The notes beneath the pieces are model-generated. The model had not been told where the DNA came from and did not search any database. It saw only the letters and a program-made list of their open reading frames with translations. DNA of 64,000 nucleotides, taken from NCBI RefSeq assembly GCF_011682235.2, contig NZ_CP076718.1, forward strand, positions 430,469 to 494,468, written 5' to 3'. The position numbers and the translations under genes were made by a program. Positions 20,767 through 29,202 of the stretch are shown piece after piece (positions within the stretch are counted from its first letter, which is position 1; every line of letters begins with the position of its first letter). This DNA is from Rhodocaloribacter litoris. Lineage in GTDB: Bacteria; Bacteroidota; Rhodothermia; Rhodothermales; ISCAR-4553.

Positions 20767-22026
20767 ATGATGGATTTCGAGCCTACGCTGGACTTCGCCC
20801 GCCGGATGGACGCCGACGACCCGCTGGCCGCGTACCGGGACCATTTCCACATCCCGAAGACGGCCGACGGGGCGGAGTGCCTCTACTTCACCGGCAACTC
20901 GCTGGGCCTCCAGCCGAAGGCCACGCGGGAATACGTGCTGGAGGAGCTGGAAGACTGGGCGCGGCTCGGCGTGGAGGGCCACTTCCACGCCCGGCACCCG
21001 TGGATGCCCTACCACGAGTTCCTCACCGGGCAGACCGCCCGGCTGGTGGGCGCCCGGCCCGTCGAGGTGGTGGTGATGAACTCGCTCACGGTGAACCTCC
21101 ATCTGATGATGGTGTCGTTCTACCGGCCCACCCCTGACCGTCACCGGATCGTCCTCGAGGCTCACGCCTTCCCCTCCGACCGCTACGCCGCCGCCTCGCA
21201 GATCCGGTTCCACGGCTACGACCCGTCCGAGGCGCTCGTGGAACTGGCGCCGCGCCCCGGGGAGGACACCCTCCGCACCGAAGACATCGAGGCCTTCCTG
21301 GAGCGGGAGGGCGAATCCGTCGCGCTGGTCCTGCTCGGCGGGGTCAACTACTACACCGGGCAGGCGTTCGACCTGGAGCGTATCACACGGGCGGCCCACG
21401 CGCAGGGGTGCGTCGTCGGGTTCGACCTGGCGCACGCCGCGGGCAACCTGGCCCTCCGGCTCCACGACGACGGCCCCGACTTTGCCGTGTGGTGCTCGTA
21501 CAAGTACCTCAATGCCGGACCCGGCAGCCTCGCCGGTTGCTTCGTCCACGAGCGGCACGCCCGCGCCTTCGACCTGCCCCGCTTCGCCGGCTGGTGGGGG
21601 CACGACAAGGCCACCCGCTTCCAGATGCCCGAGACGTTCACGCCGATGCCGGGCGCCGAGGGGTGGCAGCTGAGCAACCCGCCCATCCTCCCGCTGGCCG
21701 CCCTCCGCGCCTCGATGGACCTCTTCGATGCGGTGGGCATGACGCGCCTGCGCGAGAAGAGCGTCCGCCTCACCGGCTACCTGGCCTACCTGCTCGAACG
21801 GCGCGTGCCGGACCGCGTGCGGATCATCACCCCCGCCGACCCGGCCCAGCGGGGCGCCCAGCTCTCGCTCCGCGTGGCCGGCGGCCGCGATGCCTTCGAG
21901 CGCCTCACCGCCGCCGGCGTCGTCTGCGACTGGCGCGAGCCCGACGCCCTCCGCGTCGCCCCCGTGCCGTTCTACAACACCTTCACGGACGTGTATCGCT
22001 TCGTCGAGATGCTCCGGAACGTGTAG
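20767..22026 (+). CDS. kynU: Kynureninase
   Basis: 419 residues, PLP fold type I. The Schiff-base lysine is Lys246 in WCSYKYLNAGPG, the aspartate pairing with PLP nitrogen is in VGFDLAHAAGN, and conserved N-terminal motifs are FTGNSLGLQPK and HPWMPYHEFL. It cleaves 3-hydroxykynurenine (and kynurenine) to 3-hydroxyanthranilate (or anthranilate) and alanine. Two ATG codons in tandem open the gene. It is the last gene of the rightward block; kynurenine monooxygenase, its natural neighbour, is separated by a 4.3-kb insert. Confidence 0.96.
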   Translation: MMDFEPTLDFARRMDADDPLAAYRDHFHIPKTADGAECLYFTGNSLGLQPKATREYVLEELEDWARLGVEGHFHARHPWMPYHEFLTGQTARLVGARPVEVVVMNSLTVNLHLMMVSFYRPTPDRHRIVLEAHAFPSDRYAAASQIRFHGYDPSEALVELAPRPGEDTLRTEDIEAFLEREGESVALVLLGGVNYYTGQAFDLERITRAAHAQGCVVGFDLAHAAGNLALRLHDDGPDFAVWCSYKYLNAGPGSLAGCFVHERHARAFDLPRFAGWWGHDKATRFQMPETFTPMPGAEGWQLSNPPILPLAALRASMDLFDAVGMTRLREKSVRLTGYLAYLLERRVPDRVRIITPADPAQRGAQLSLRVAGGRDAFERLTAAGVVCDWREPDALRVAPVPFYNTFTDVYRFVEMLRNV

Positions 22027-22552
22027 GCACCCGGCTTTCTCACCCGACGGGCCGGCATGTGGGTTGACATACTCCCACGGCTGAAGCACGTGGGATTCTG
22101 GGATCCCGGCTATTTGGACGCAAGGGCCGTCCGGCCGCGTTGGCCGTATTACACGGCCCTTGCGGCCCTACACGGCCAACATAGCCCTGAAGCCGTGGGC
22201 TTTCATCGCTCCCCACCTCACCCTTAAATCGTAAACGTTCTGAACGTGGTCCTAGAACCTGAACCGGACCGGATAGATGAGCGGGGTGCCGGAACCCGGA
22301 CCGCATGCACCGCCGGATCAGACGGGGTCACGGAGGGATAGATCTGCCACGCTGCAAGGACTCAACCGTGTAAGTCCCCTCACAGAAACGCGATCTGTCG
22401 ACCATACCGTGCTCCGATTATTGCGTCCCGAGGTTGCATGCGGGATATTCCCTGGAGTCACGCCGATTGAAGCCCGGTGCCCGCCGGCCCCCTGCGCGCG
22501 TGCCGGGCCGTACCCGTCGCCCGATCCTCCCCCGGAAAACGGAACGCCGGAG
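22027..22552. other. Long spacer with IS200/IS605-like palindromic remnant
   Basis: 526 bases without a convincing gene. 22062-22213 holds the palindromic remnant described separately. 22214-22440 shows nothing clear. At 22442-22455 lies gggatattccctgg, which recurs at 26277-26290 just before kynurenine monooxygenase. The reading frame of the lipoprotein extends upstream here, but codon content upstream of 22553 is not protein-like. Confidence 0.6.
22062..22213. mobile_element. Probable IS200/IS605-family end or non-autonomous (MITE-like) remnant
   Basis: About 150 bases, bounded by imperfect direct repeats ctgaagcacgtgggattct (from 22081) and ctgaagccgtgggcttt (from 22187); the first sits in a hairpin CCCACG/CGTGGG (22074-22093). 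These CCACGGCTGAAGCCGTGGG-type palindromes are typical ends of tnpB-bearing IS200/IS605 elements. Internally, two interleaved inverted repeats occur: 22120-22130 with 22153-22163 (11 bp) and 22139-22147 with 22172-22180 (9 bp). No transposase gene is present. Confidence 0.5.
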
Positions 22553-24163
22553 ATGATCTTCCCCAGACCTTTCGCGCTGGTGCTCCTCGCGGCCCTGCTC
22601 GGCAACTGTACGCGGGACACCTCCCTGCCCGACAGCGACACGACCGTCCCCCCCACGCCGAAGCCGCGGGTCGTCGTCACCACCGATCCCGAACTCGACG
22701 ACTCGAACTCGCTCATCCGATATCTGCTCTACAGCACGGACTTCCGGACCGAAGGGCTCATCTACGCCAGCAGCCGGTTCCACTGGAAAGGCGACGGAAA
22801 AGGGACCAGATGGTTTGTCCCCGGCCGCGAGTACACCCGGTTCGGGCTGAACCTGTGCCCGTGCGAATCGTGGCGCTGGGCCCCGGACGAGCGGTTCATC
22901 GACGACGCCGTCGACATCTACGAGCAGGTGTACCCGAACCTGCGCGTGCACCACCCGGACTACCCGCCGCCCGCCGAACTGCGGTCGAAGATCCGGTGGG
23001 GCAACGTGGAGTTCGACGGGGACATCTCGAAAGACACGCCGGGCTCCAACCTCATCCGCGACCTCCTGCTCGACGACAACCCCGAGCCGATCTACCTCCT
23101 CGCGTGGGGCGGGGCAAGCACGATCGCGCGGGCGCTGAAGTCGATTCAGGAACGGTACGAAGGCACCGACGCCTGGCCCGAGATCCGCGCGAAGGTCTCC
23201 CAAAAAGCCATCCTCTCCCTCTCGGGCGATCAGGACGACACATATGCCACCTACATCCGCCCGAACTGGCCGGACATCCGCTCCCTGCCCGCCGGCCAGG
23301 GAGGCGCCGGCCTCGGCTACGGCGCGTTCGTCTTCGCCTCCGCCGAGAACGCGCCGTACTTCAGCGTAGCATGGACGCGCGAGAACATCTCGAGCCGGGG
23401 CCCCTTCGGCGCACACTACCGCGTGTGGGGCGACGGAAAGCAGATGGTCAAGGGCGACATCTTCGACTATTTCGGCCTCTCGGGGTACACCGCCGACGAG
23501 CTCCGGGCCATGGGCTACGTCGTCTGGCTGCCGCCGCGGCCCAGGGGTGAGTTCCTCGGCGAGGGGGACTCGTTCACGTTCCTGAACCTGATCGACAACG
23601 GGCTCGGGGCCTACCGCGCCGAGACCCCCGGCGGCTGGGCGGGATGGGTCGTCGTGAACCCGGCCTCCGCGGCGGAGCCGGAGTCCGACACAACCTCGTC
23701 CTCGTTCGAGGACTTCATGCGGCGCCTCGAAGAGATCGGCCAGGGCGACCCCGCCCGGCGTCCTCCCTCACCGCAGCCCAACTTCACGCCGGCGGTGCAG
23801 AACGATTTTGCCGCACGCATGCTGTGGTCCGTAACCCCGGCGTACGCCGATGCCAACCACGAGCCGCTCGTGACGGTACGCGACGCACGCCACTCTGCAC
23901 GCCCCGGCGAGACGGTATACCTCGAAGGCAGGGTGTCGGACCCGGACGGCGACGCGGTGACGGTGCGCTGGTGGCGGTGGAAAGACGTGGACACCTATCC
24001 CGGTGAGGTGCACATCCGGAACGCCACGTCGGTCGCCGCACACTTCCAGGTGCCGGACGACGCGGAAGAGGGACAGACGATCCAGATAGTCCTCGAAGCG
24101 ACCGACGACGGGCACCCCCCGCTGACACGCTATCAACGCGTCGTCGTCTTCGTAACGGAATGA
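22553..24163 (+). CDS. DUF1593 lipoprotein (nucleoside-hydrolase-like fold)
   Basis: 536 residues. The signal peptide MIFPRPFALVLLAALLGNC ends at a probable lipobox cysteine (Cys19; Asn at -1 is unusual). The DUF1593 domain starts RVVVTTDPELDDSNS, whose D-x-x-x-DD pattern parallels the calcium-binding start of inosine-uridine nucleoside hydrolases, and includes LLAWGGASTIARAL and ILSLSGDQDDTYATY. The C-terminal ~120 residues form an Ig-like beta domain (ARPGETVYLEGRVSDPDGD), as usual in the family. Likely an exported hydrolase acting on a sugar or nucleoside conjugate; substrate unknown. It lies inside the insert that splits the kynurenine genes and shares no pathway with them. Confidence 0.8.
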   Translation: MIFPRPFALVLLAALLGNCTRDTSLPDSDTTVPPTPKPRVVVTTDPELDDSNSLIRYLLYSTDFRTEGLIYASSRFHWKGDGKGTRWFVPGREYTRFGLNLCPCESWRWAPDERFIDDAVDIYEQVYPNLRVHHPDYPPPAELRSKIRWGNVEFDGDISKDTPGSNLIRDLLLDDNPEPIYLLAWGGASTIARALKSIQERYEGTDAWPEIRAKVSQKAILSLSGDQDDTYATYIRPNWPDIRSLPAGQGGAGLGYGAFVFASAENAPYFSVAWTRENISSRGPFGAHYRVWGDGKQMVKGDIFDYFGLSGYTADELRAMGYVVWLPPRPRGEFLGEGDSFTFLNLIDNGLGAYRAETPGGWAGWVVVNPASAAEPESDTTSSSFEDFMRRLEEIGQGDPARRPPSPQPNFTPAVQNDFAARMLWSVTPAYADANHEPLVTVRDARHSARPGETVYLEGRVSDPDGDAVTVRWWRWKDVDTYPGEVHIRNATSVAAHFQVPDDAEEGQTIQIVLEATDDGHPPLTRYQRVVVFVTE

Positions 24164-24389
24164 CCCGGGAACGAGCCGGATCGGCATCAACAGAACCGTC
24201 GGCCCTGTTCTCCCCCTGTTGCCCCTGGCCAACCGAGCCAACCGCGTAGCTGTGGGTCTCAGCCTGGGTGCTCCTGTAAGTTAGGGGACGCACCCGTGAA
24301 GGGTGCGGCTACATCGCTCTTCGCAATGACGCCTTCAACGACTATGACCCGTGCTATACAGACCCCATCAAAGAGATGACTAACATCCT
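24164..24389. repeat. Spacer with fourth REP-like hairpin
   Basis: The segment 24286-24336 is about 90% identical to the reverse complement of 18608-18659, including the hairpin CGCACCC-gtgaa-GGGTGCG-GCTAC at 24289-24312. No gene is present. Confidence 0.75.
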
Positions 24390-26102
24390 TTATTGACACA
24401 AAGATTTTATCCCACTCATTCCTCTAATCAGATTTTCAAAATCCATATCGTACTCATCCATAAACCTGATGACAATCACATTGTCCGCAAAAAACCACAC
24501 ATAATTACCTCCATACCCCAACATATAAGTCACCTGCACATCACACCGGTTTGCGGCGACCTTCGTTGTCCAGAACGAATGCCGGTAGTACTTGCCCCGG
24601 TAATCGTTGCCGGTGCTGTAGCCGGTCCACGTCGTACGGCCGAGCGCCTCACGGCATCTGCCCCTGTGCAGCAGTTGTTTCCCCCTGTAATTACCTTCAT
24701 TTGAAAAAAGCAGTGCGATTTTAGCAGCTTCATCAAGGGTAGGCCAGGCCCCATACGCCAGTATCGGCAGGCCCCTGGATCCATCCGGTTCCACGGTATG
24801 CAGCAAAGTGAAGTCCTCAGCACCCAAAGGAAGCAACACATTTTTTCTAACCAGTCCCCAGTATGAAATGCCTATTCCTTCCTTCTGCTCCACGTACTTC
24901 TGCAGGGCGTAAGACAGAACAAAAAAGTTGGTGGAGGCATAATTGAAGGACTCACCAGGACCACCCGGATAATCACCAAGACTTGCAATATTTCGTATGG
25001 CTTCTTCCGCCGAACGAGCTTTGACCAGAACCTCGTAAAGATGGCTGGCTTCCTCACCCCCTTCAGTCCCTGTTACCATATTGAGTGTGTGCAAAAAAGT
25101 TACCCCTTGCCAGGCCGGATGATCCGACAATGCCGGTACATAATCGGTGATCAGGGCATCGAAAATCTCGTCACCGTAACGCTGGCCGAAATAGAACAAC
25201 GCGAGTGCCCCGGTCATGCTTTTGCTGACAGAATACACGGCGTGCCTCATCTCATGAGGATAAGGATATCGTCCGTGGCGTGTTTCGGGAGGGTGCAAAT
25301 AAATCTCTCCGTCCATCAGCACAGCACCCAGGCTGGTTGGTGCACTGGTATACAACAATTTGCCGAAATAACCGGCAAGCTCATTGTTCACATCAATCTT
25401 GGAGAGGTGATGCACGGGAAGCCTGCCTGTCCTGAGACGCTTCTGCTTTTCGATCACGGAAAGCGAGTCGGCATAAGCGCGGGACCGATATGCGGCAGGT
25501 AGCATGACCCGGATATCCCCTATCTGACGATCATTCAGATCGGCCGTCTCCTGACTGCATTGCATGTAGACATTACTGATTGCATCCTGCTTATGAACAA
25601 AAGTCGCCACACAATTCCTGACCTGCCCGATATAGCTATCGGTCAGGGACAGAGGAAAGGATGCCCGGCACCATTCACCATCTTCTCGTTCATGCCAAAC
25701 GTTCCCGGTTCCAACGATGACGTTCCAGGAACTGTTGGTCAGAAGGCCGTCAACCAGAATCTCTTTTTGAATGGGAATCAACTCCTCTTCATTGGAAACA
25801 AAATCCAGCGTGATACCGGGAAAAACATTCTCGCCTACATAATATTCCCTCTCTACAGGAAACGTCAATTCCGTATCCTGAAACGAGACGGAACCCGAAA
25901 AACGGCAAGTATCTGACCGACTCCACTCCGGTCGGGCAAAATAACTCATATCCATCAATGAAAAAATACCATCTTCGTGTAAATGTTCTACAGTCAACAT
26001 GTCTCGGGTATAGATCATTTCAGGCCCTTTCCATACGATCGGCTCGGACTGACATGAAATTACACAAAACACAATAAAATACAAAAAATTATTTGAGCAC
26101 AT
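24390..26102 (-). CDS. AT-rich serine hydrolase lipoprotein (beta-lactamase/DD-peptidase class C fold)
   Basis: 570 residues. A lipoprotein signal MCSNNFLYFIVFCVISC ends at Cys17 (VISC lipobox). The C-terminal ~330 residues form a serine beta-lactamase-like domain: SxxK as Ser291-Val-Ser-Lys294 in AVYSVSKSMTG and the YxS/N motif at Tyr388-Ala-Ser390. Residues 20-240 are an unknown beta-rich domain. Family members include esterases and peptidases as well as true beta-lactamases; the activity here is open. Base composition is visibly AT-rich against its GC-rich neighbours, with many AAA/ATA/TTA-type codons, which points to recent transfer. Met at 26102 is chosen because it opens the signal peptide. 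Confidence 0.82.
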   Translation of the reverse strand: MCSNNFLYFIVFCVISCQSEPIVWKGPEMIYTRDMLTVEHLHEDGIFSLMDMSYFARPEWSRSDTCRFSGSVSFQDTELTFPVEREYYVGENVFPGITLDFVSNEEELIPIQKEILVDGLLTNSSWNVIVGTGNVWHEREDGEWCRASFPLSLTDSYIGQVRNCVATFVHKQDAISNVYMQCSQETADLNDRQIGDIRVMLPAAYRSRAYADSLSVIEKQKRLRTGRLPVHHLSKIDVNNELAGYFGKLLYTSAPTSLGAVLMDGEIYLHPPETRHGRYPYPHEMRHAVYSVSKSMTGALALFYFGQRYGDEIFDALITDYVPALSDHPAWQGVTFLHTLNMVTGTEGGEEASHLYEVLVKARSAEEAIRNIASLGDYPGGPGESFNYASTNFFVLSYALQKYVEQKEGIGISYWGLVRKNVLLPLGAEDFTLLHTVEPDGSRGLPILAYGAWPTLDEAAKIALLFSNEGNYRGKQLLHRGRCREALGRTTWTGYSTGNDYRGKYYRHSFWTTKVAANRCDVQVTYMLGYGGNYVWFFADNVIVIRFMDEYDMDFENLIRGMSGIKSLCQ

Positions 26103-26318
26103 GGCTTCTACCAACAAAGCGTTTAACGGTATTTCTACAACCGTAATCTTCAGGTATATCACCCCACTACATACGGTGTATCCTCGAAAAGTAGCCTACC
26201 CCTCAGGCATGAACGCTCTCCAGCCACCATGGTTCAATGCCCTGAAGGCAGGGTGTTGCATCCCGATACCCCCACTGGGATATTCCCTGGCATCTCGCTG
26301 ATAAAACAGCCAATCTCC
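26103..26318. other. Spacer before kynurenine monooxygenase with repeat copy
   Basis: Contains a short palindrome tgccctgaaggcaggg (near 26238-26253), reminiscent of IS200/IS605 ends, and gggatattccctgg at 26277-26290, a 14-base match to 22442-22455 on the other side of the insert. Confidence 0.55.
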
Positions 26319-27707
26319 ATGCACACGGACATAGACGGACGCATCGTCATCGCCGGGGCCGGGCTGGCGGGCTCGCTCCTGAGCCTTTTCCTGGCCCGGC
26401 GCGGCCTCGACGTGGTGGTCTACGAGGGCCGGCCGGACCTGCGCACCACGCCCATCGACGCGGGGCGGTCGATCAACCTGGCCCTCTCGGCCCGGGGCCT
26501 GCACGCCCTCGACCAGGTGGGCCTCACCGGCGAAATCCTCCGCCTGGTCATCCCCATGCGCGGCCGGATGATCCATGACCTCGATGGCACGCAGACCCTC
26601 CAGCCTTACAGCCACCGCACCGGCGAGCACATCAACGCCATCTCCCGCGCCGACCTGAACAAGCAGCTCCTCGACGCCGCGGAGGCCACCGGGCGCGTCA
26701 CGGTCCGCTTCAACCACCGCTGCACCGCCTTCGACCTCGACACCCGCCGCCTCCACGTCGAGGACACCCGCACCGGCGCGACGACGGCGACGACGGTGCC
26801 CCGCGTCCTCGGGTGCGACGGCGCCGGCTCGGCCATCCGGCAGGCCCTCACGGCCAGCCCGGGCTTTTCGTTCACGCCCGAGATGCTGGACTACGGCTAC
26901 AAGGAACTGACCATCCCCCCCGCGCCGGGCGGCGGCTGGCGCCTGGAGAAGCACGCGCTCCACATCTGGCCCCGCCACCGCTTCATGCTCATCGCCCTGC
27001 CGAACCTCGACGGCAGCTTCACCTGCACCCTCTTCCTCCGGCTCGAAGGCCCCGAGAGCTTCGCATCGCTGGCCGCCCCCGCCGACGTCCGCGCTTTCTT
27101 CGAGCGCCACTTCCCCGACGCCGTGCCCCTCATGCCGGACCTGACCGAGGAGTTCTTCGAGCACCCCACGGGCACGCTGGGCACCGTCCGCTGCCGCCCG
27201 TGGCACCACGAGGACGCCGCCCTGATCCTCGGCGACGCCGCCCACGCCATCGTCCCCTTCTTCGGCCAGGGCATGAACTGCGCCTTCGAGGACTGCGCCA
27301 CCCTCGACGGCTGCCTCCAGCGCTTCGGCCCCGACTGGCACCGCGTCTTCGACGCCTTCTACCGCCTCCGCAAGCCCAACGCCGACGCCATCGCCGAGCT
27401 CTCCCTCCAGAACTTCATCGAGATGCGCGACCGGGTGGCCGATCCGCGCTTCCCGCTCCGCAAGCACGTCGAGTTCGAGTTGGAACGGCGGCACCCGGAC
27501 CGCTTCATCCCCCGCTATTCGATGGTGTCCTTCCACCGCATTCCGTACGCCGAGGTGCTCCGGCGGGGCGCGATCCAGGAGAAGATCCTCAGTGAACTGA
27601 TCGCCGGCGTGGACGCACTCGGCGCGATCGACTGGGAACGGGCGGCCCGGCGCATCGAAGCGGAGTTGCCCCCGCTGGACGCTCACCCCGACGTGCCGGC
27701 GTACTGA
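26319..27707 (+). CDS. Kynurenine 3-monooxygenase
   Basis: 462 residues, class A flavoprotein monooxygenase. The FAD dinucleotide fold is GAGLAGSLLSLFLARRG near residue 13, the KMO-typical DAGRSINLALSARG follows, and the second FAD motif is LGDAAHAIVPFFGQGMN. The C-terminal part has the aromatic/hydrophobic helices of the family. It hydroxylates kynurenine to 3-hydroxykynurenine with NADPH and O2. The gene now stands apart from its operon partners because of the insert upstream and needs its own promoter. Its 3' end overlaps the tryptophan dioxygenase 3' end by 25 bases. Confidence 0.95.
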   Translation: MHTDIDGRIVIAGAGLAGSLLSLFLARRGLDVVVYEGRPDLRTTPIDAGRSINLALSARGLHALDQVGLTGEILRLVIPMRGRMIHDLDGTQTLQPYSHRTGEHINAISRADLNKQLLDAAEATGRVTVRFNHRCTAFDLDTRRLHVEDTRTGATTATTVPRVLGCDGAGSAIRQALTASPGFSFTPEMLDYGYKELTIPPAPGGGWRLEKHALHIWPRHRFMLIALPNLDGSFTCTLFLRLEGPESFASLAAPADVRAFFERHFPDAVPLMPDLTEEFFEHPTGTLGTVRCRPWHHEDAALILGDAAHAIVPFFGQGMNCAFEDCATLDGCLQRFGPDWHRVFDAFYRLRKPNADAIAELSLQNFIEMRDRVADPRFPLRKHVEFELERRHPDRFIPRYSMVSFHRIPYAEVLRRGAIQEKILSELIAGVDALGAIDWERAARRIEAELPPLDAHPDVPAY

Positions 27708-28783
27708 AAGCCCATCGTGCGTTCCACCTCCGGCGGCAGCTCCGGCAGGGCCGAGCGCGGGATGAAATACGTCGAGAGGTTGACCAGGTCCGTGAACACC
27801 TTGTTGCGCTCGGCGGCCTGCCGCAGGTAGTCGTGTCCCGAGGAACCGCCCGTGCCGATCCGGGTGCCGATCATGCGCTGGGCCATGAGCGCGTGCCGGT
27901 AGCGCCAGGTAGTGAAGTTCTCGTCGATGTCGACGAGCAGGCTCAGGAGCCGGAACGGCAGGTGGAGGATGGGTTTGTGGCGGTAGAGATGGATCAGCAG
28001 GGCCGCCAGCAGGGCCCGGTGCGAGAGGCGCCGGACGCCCCGTGCCACCAGTTCCCGGTGCTTCTCCGGGTCGAAGAGGGCCTCGAAGCCGGTCGCCGTC
28101 GCCTCCAGCCCCCGGAGCTGTTTCTCCCGCTCCTCCGGCGTCAGGGCGGGGTTGTTCAGGAGGTGGCGGCGATCCCGTTCGAGCATCCGGCCGACGGCCT
28201 CGCGGTAGGCCTGCCAGAAGTCGAAGTCGCCGAAGTGGAGGAAGGGGGTGCGCTCCAGCCACCGCTCGATGCGGTCGAAGAGGGACGGCTCCTTTTCCGA
28301 GGCTTCGAGGCGCGCGCGGTCCCCGGGTTTCAGCCGGGAGGTGTACGGCGCCTCGCTGAAGCGGACCCGGTCCTGCGGGCGCAACCCCATGCGGTTTTCG
28401 ATCAGCCGGAACTGGACGCTCTGGAAGCCCGAGGCGGGGATCAGATAGTTCCTGAACTCGAGGAAATCGAGCGGGGTCATCGTCTCCAGGATGTCGATGT
28501 GCTGGAGCAGCACCCGCTGGATGGCGACGATGCGTTCGAGATGGGCCACCGAACGGGCCACGTCCATCTCGTCCACGGTTTCGCCGCCGAAGAGGCGCAG
28601 CACGGCGTCGAGCTCCCAGAGGATCTGCTTGAACCAGAGCTCATAGGCCTGGTGGACGATGATGAAGAGCATCTCGTCGTGGGCGGGCGTGCCGTGCCGG
28701 GCGCTTTCCAGCTCCTGGCAGCCGAGCAGCCGGTCGAGCGCCAGGTAGTCGGCATAGTAGAGGGGTTGATTCGGTGCGTCCAT
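27683..28783 (-). CDS. Tryptophan 2,3-dioxygenase
   Basis: 366 residues, all-helical heme dioxygenase. Motifs: YADYLALDRLLGCQ, DEMLFIIVHQAYELWFKQIL (substrate side), FRNYLIPASGFQS, and heme-ligand His in WRYRHALMAQRMIG followed by the mobile loop GTGGSSG. It is longer than the ~280-residue bacterial KynA, matching the longer eukaryote/Bacteroidota type. It starts the kynurenine pathway by forming N-formylkynurenine. It faces kynurenine monooxygenase tail to tail with a 25-base overlap. Several inverted repeats lie upstream and may regulate it. Confidence 0.95.
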   Translation of the reverse strand: MDAPNQPLYYADYLALDRLLGCQELESARHGTPAHDEMLFIIVHQAYELWFKQILWELDAVLRLFGGETVDEMDVARSVAHLERIVAIQRVLLQHIDILETMTPLDFLEFRNYLIPASGFQSVQFRLIENRMGLRPQDRVRFSEAPYTSRLKPGDRARLEASEKEPSLFDRIERWLERTPFLHFGDFDFWQAYREAVGRMLERDRRHLLNNPALTPEEREKQLRGLEATATGFEALFDPEKHRELVARGVRRLSHRALLAALLIHLYRHKPILHLPFRLLSLLVDIDENFTTWRYRHALMAQRMIGTRIGTGGSSGHDYLRQAAERNKVFTDLVNLSTYFIPRSALPELPPEVERTMGFQYAGTSG

Positions 28784-29202
28784 CCTTCTCCGCGTCGGTC
28801 GTGCAGGCTTGTAGGGGTGTTAACCCGCGGCCTCCGCGGGGGTTCACGGCCCGGCACGCCGGACTTCACCACGGCTTATCGCAAGCTTGACGATTAGTTA
28901 ACCATAAGCCGGCGACCGCCCGTTCGCTTCCGGCGTACAGTATGTTGTTTCGATCCTCCTTTTGTAGCCCTTCTGTAGGGTTTCCCCCGCCACGAAGTAT
29001 CCGGGAAACCCTGCAACTCGTTCGGGCATATAGCTGTATCGTACACGCGGCTAATTCTTTGAAACGCAGACGATTAAGGGATTCCGCCCGTGCGAAGTAT
29101 GCTTGAGCCCGCCCCACGACGGGTTCACAGCGGCGATGGTCCGGCCCCCTTTCGAGATAGATCTTCACCCTACCCCCGACGCCTCAGTTCTATGACGCCG
29201 CC
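28784..29202. promoter_or_regulatory. Divergent dioxygenase / stress-protein region with three inverted repeats
   Basis: 419 bases without a supportable gene. Inverted repeats: CCCGCGG/CCGCGGG with a 3-nt loop (28824-28840); CGGCTTAT/ATAAGCCG (28872-28879 and 28904-28911, 24-nt spacer, close to a palindromic-operator layout); and AGGGTTTCCC/GGGAAACCCT (28977-28986 and 29003-29012). These are candidates for regulator sites of the tryptophan dioxygenase gene; function is inferred. Confidence 0.45.

Noticed and set aside
22277-22552. An N-terminal extension of the DUF1593 lipoprotein by 92 codons.
   Set aside because: The extension has no protein-like pattern and would bury the lipoprotein signal peptide that starts at 22553.
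28866-29168. A 100-codon open frame on the minus strand between the tryptophan dioxygenase and stress-protein genes.
   Set aside because: Its translation has no domain-like pattern, it crosses several inverted repeats, and the region looks regulatory.
28784-29202. A riboswitch or tRNA-like element in the dioxygenase leader.
   Set aside because: Inverted repeats are present but match no riboswitch core or T-box that I can recognise, so only a regulatory region is reported.
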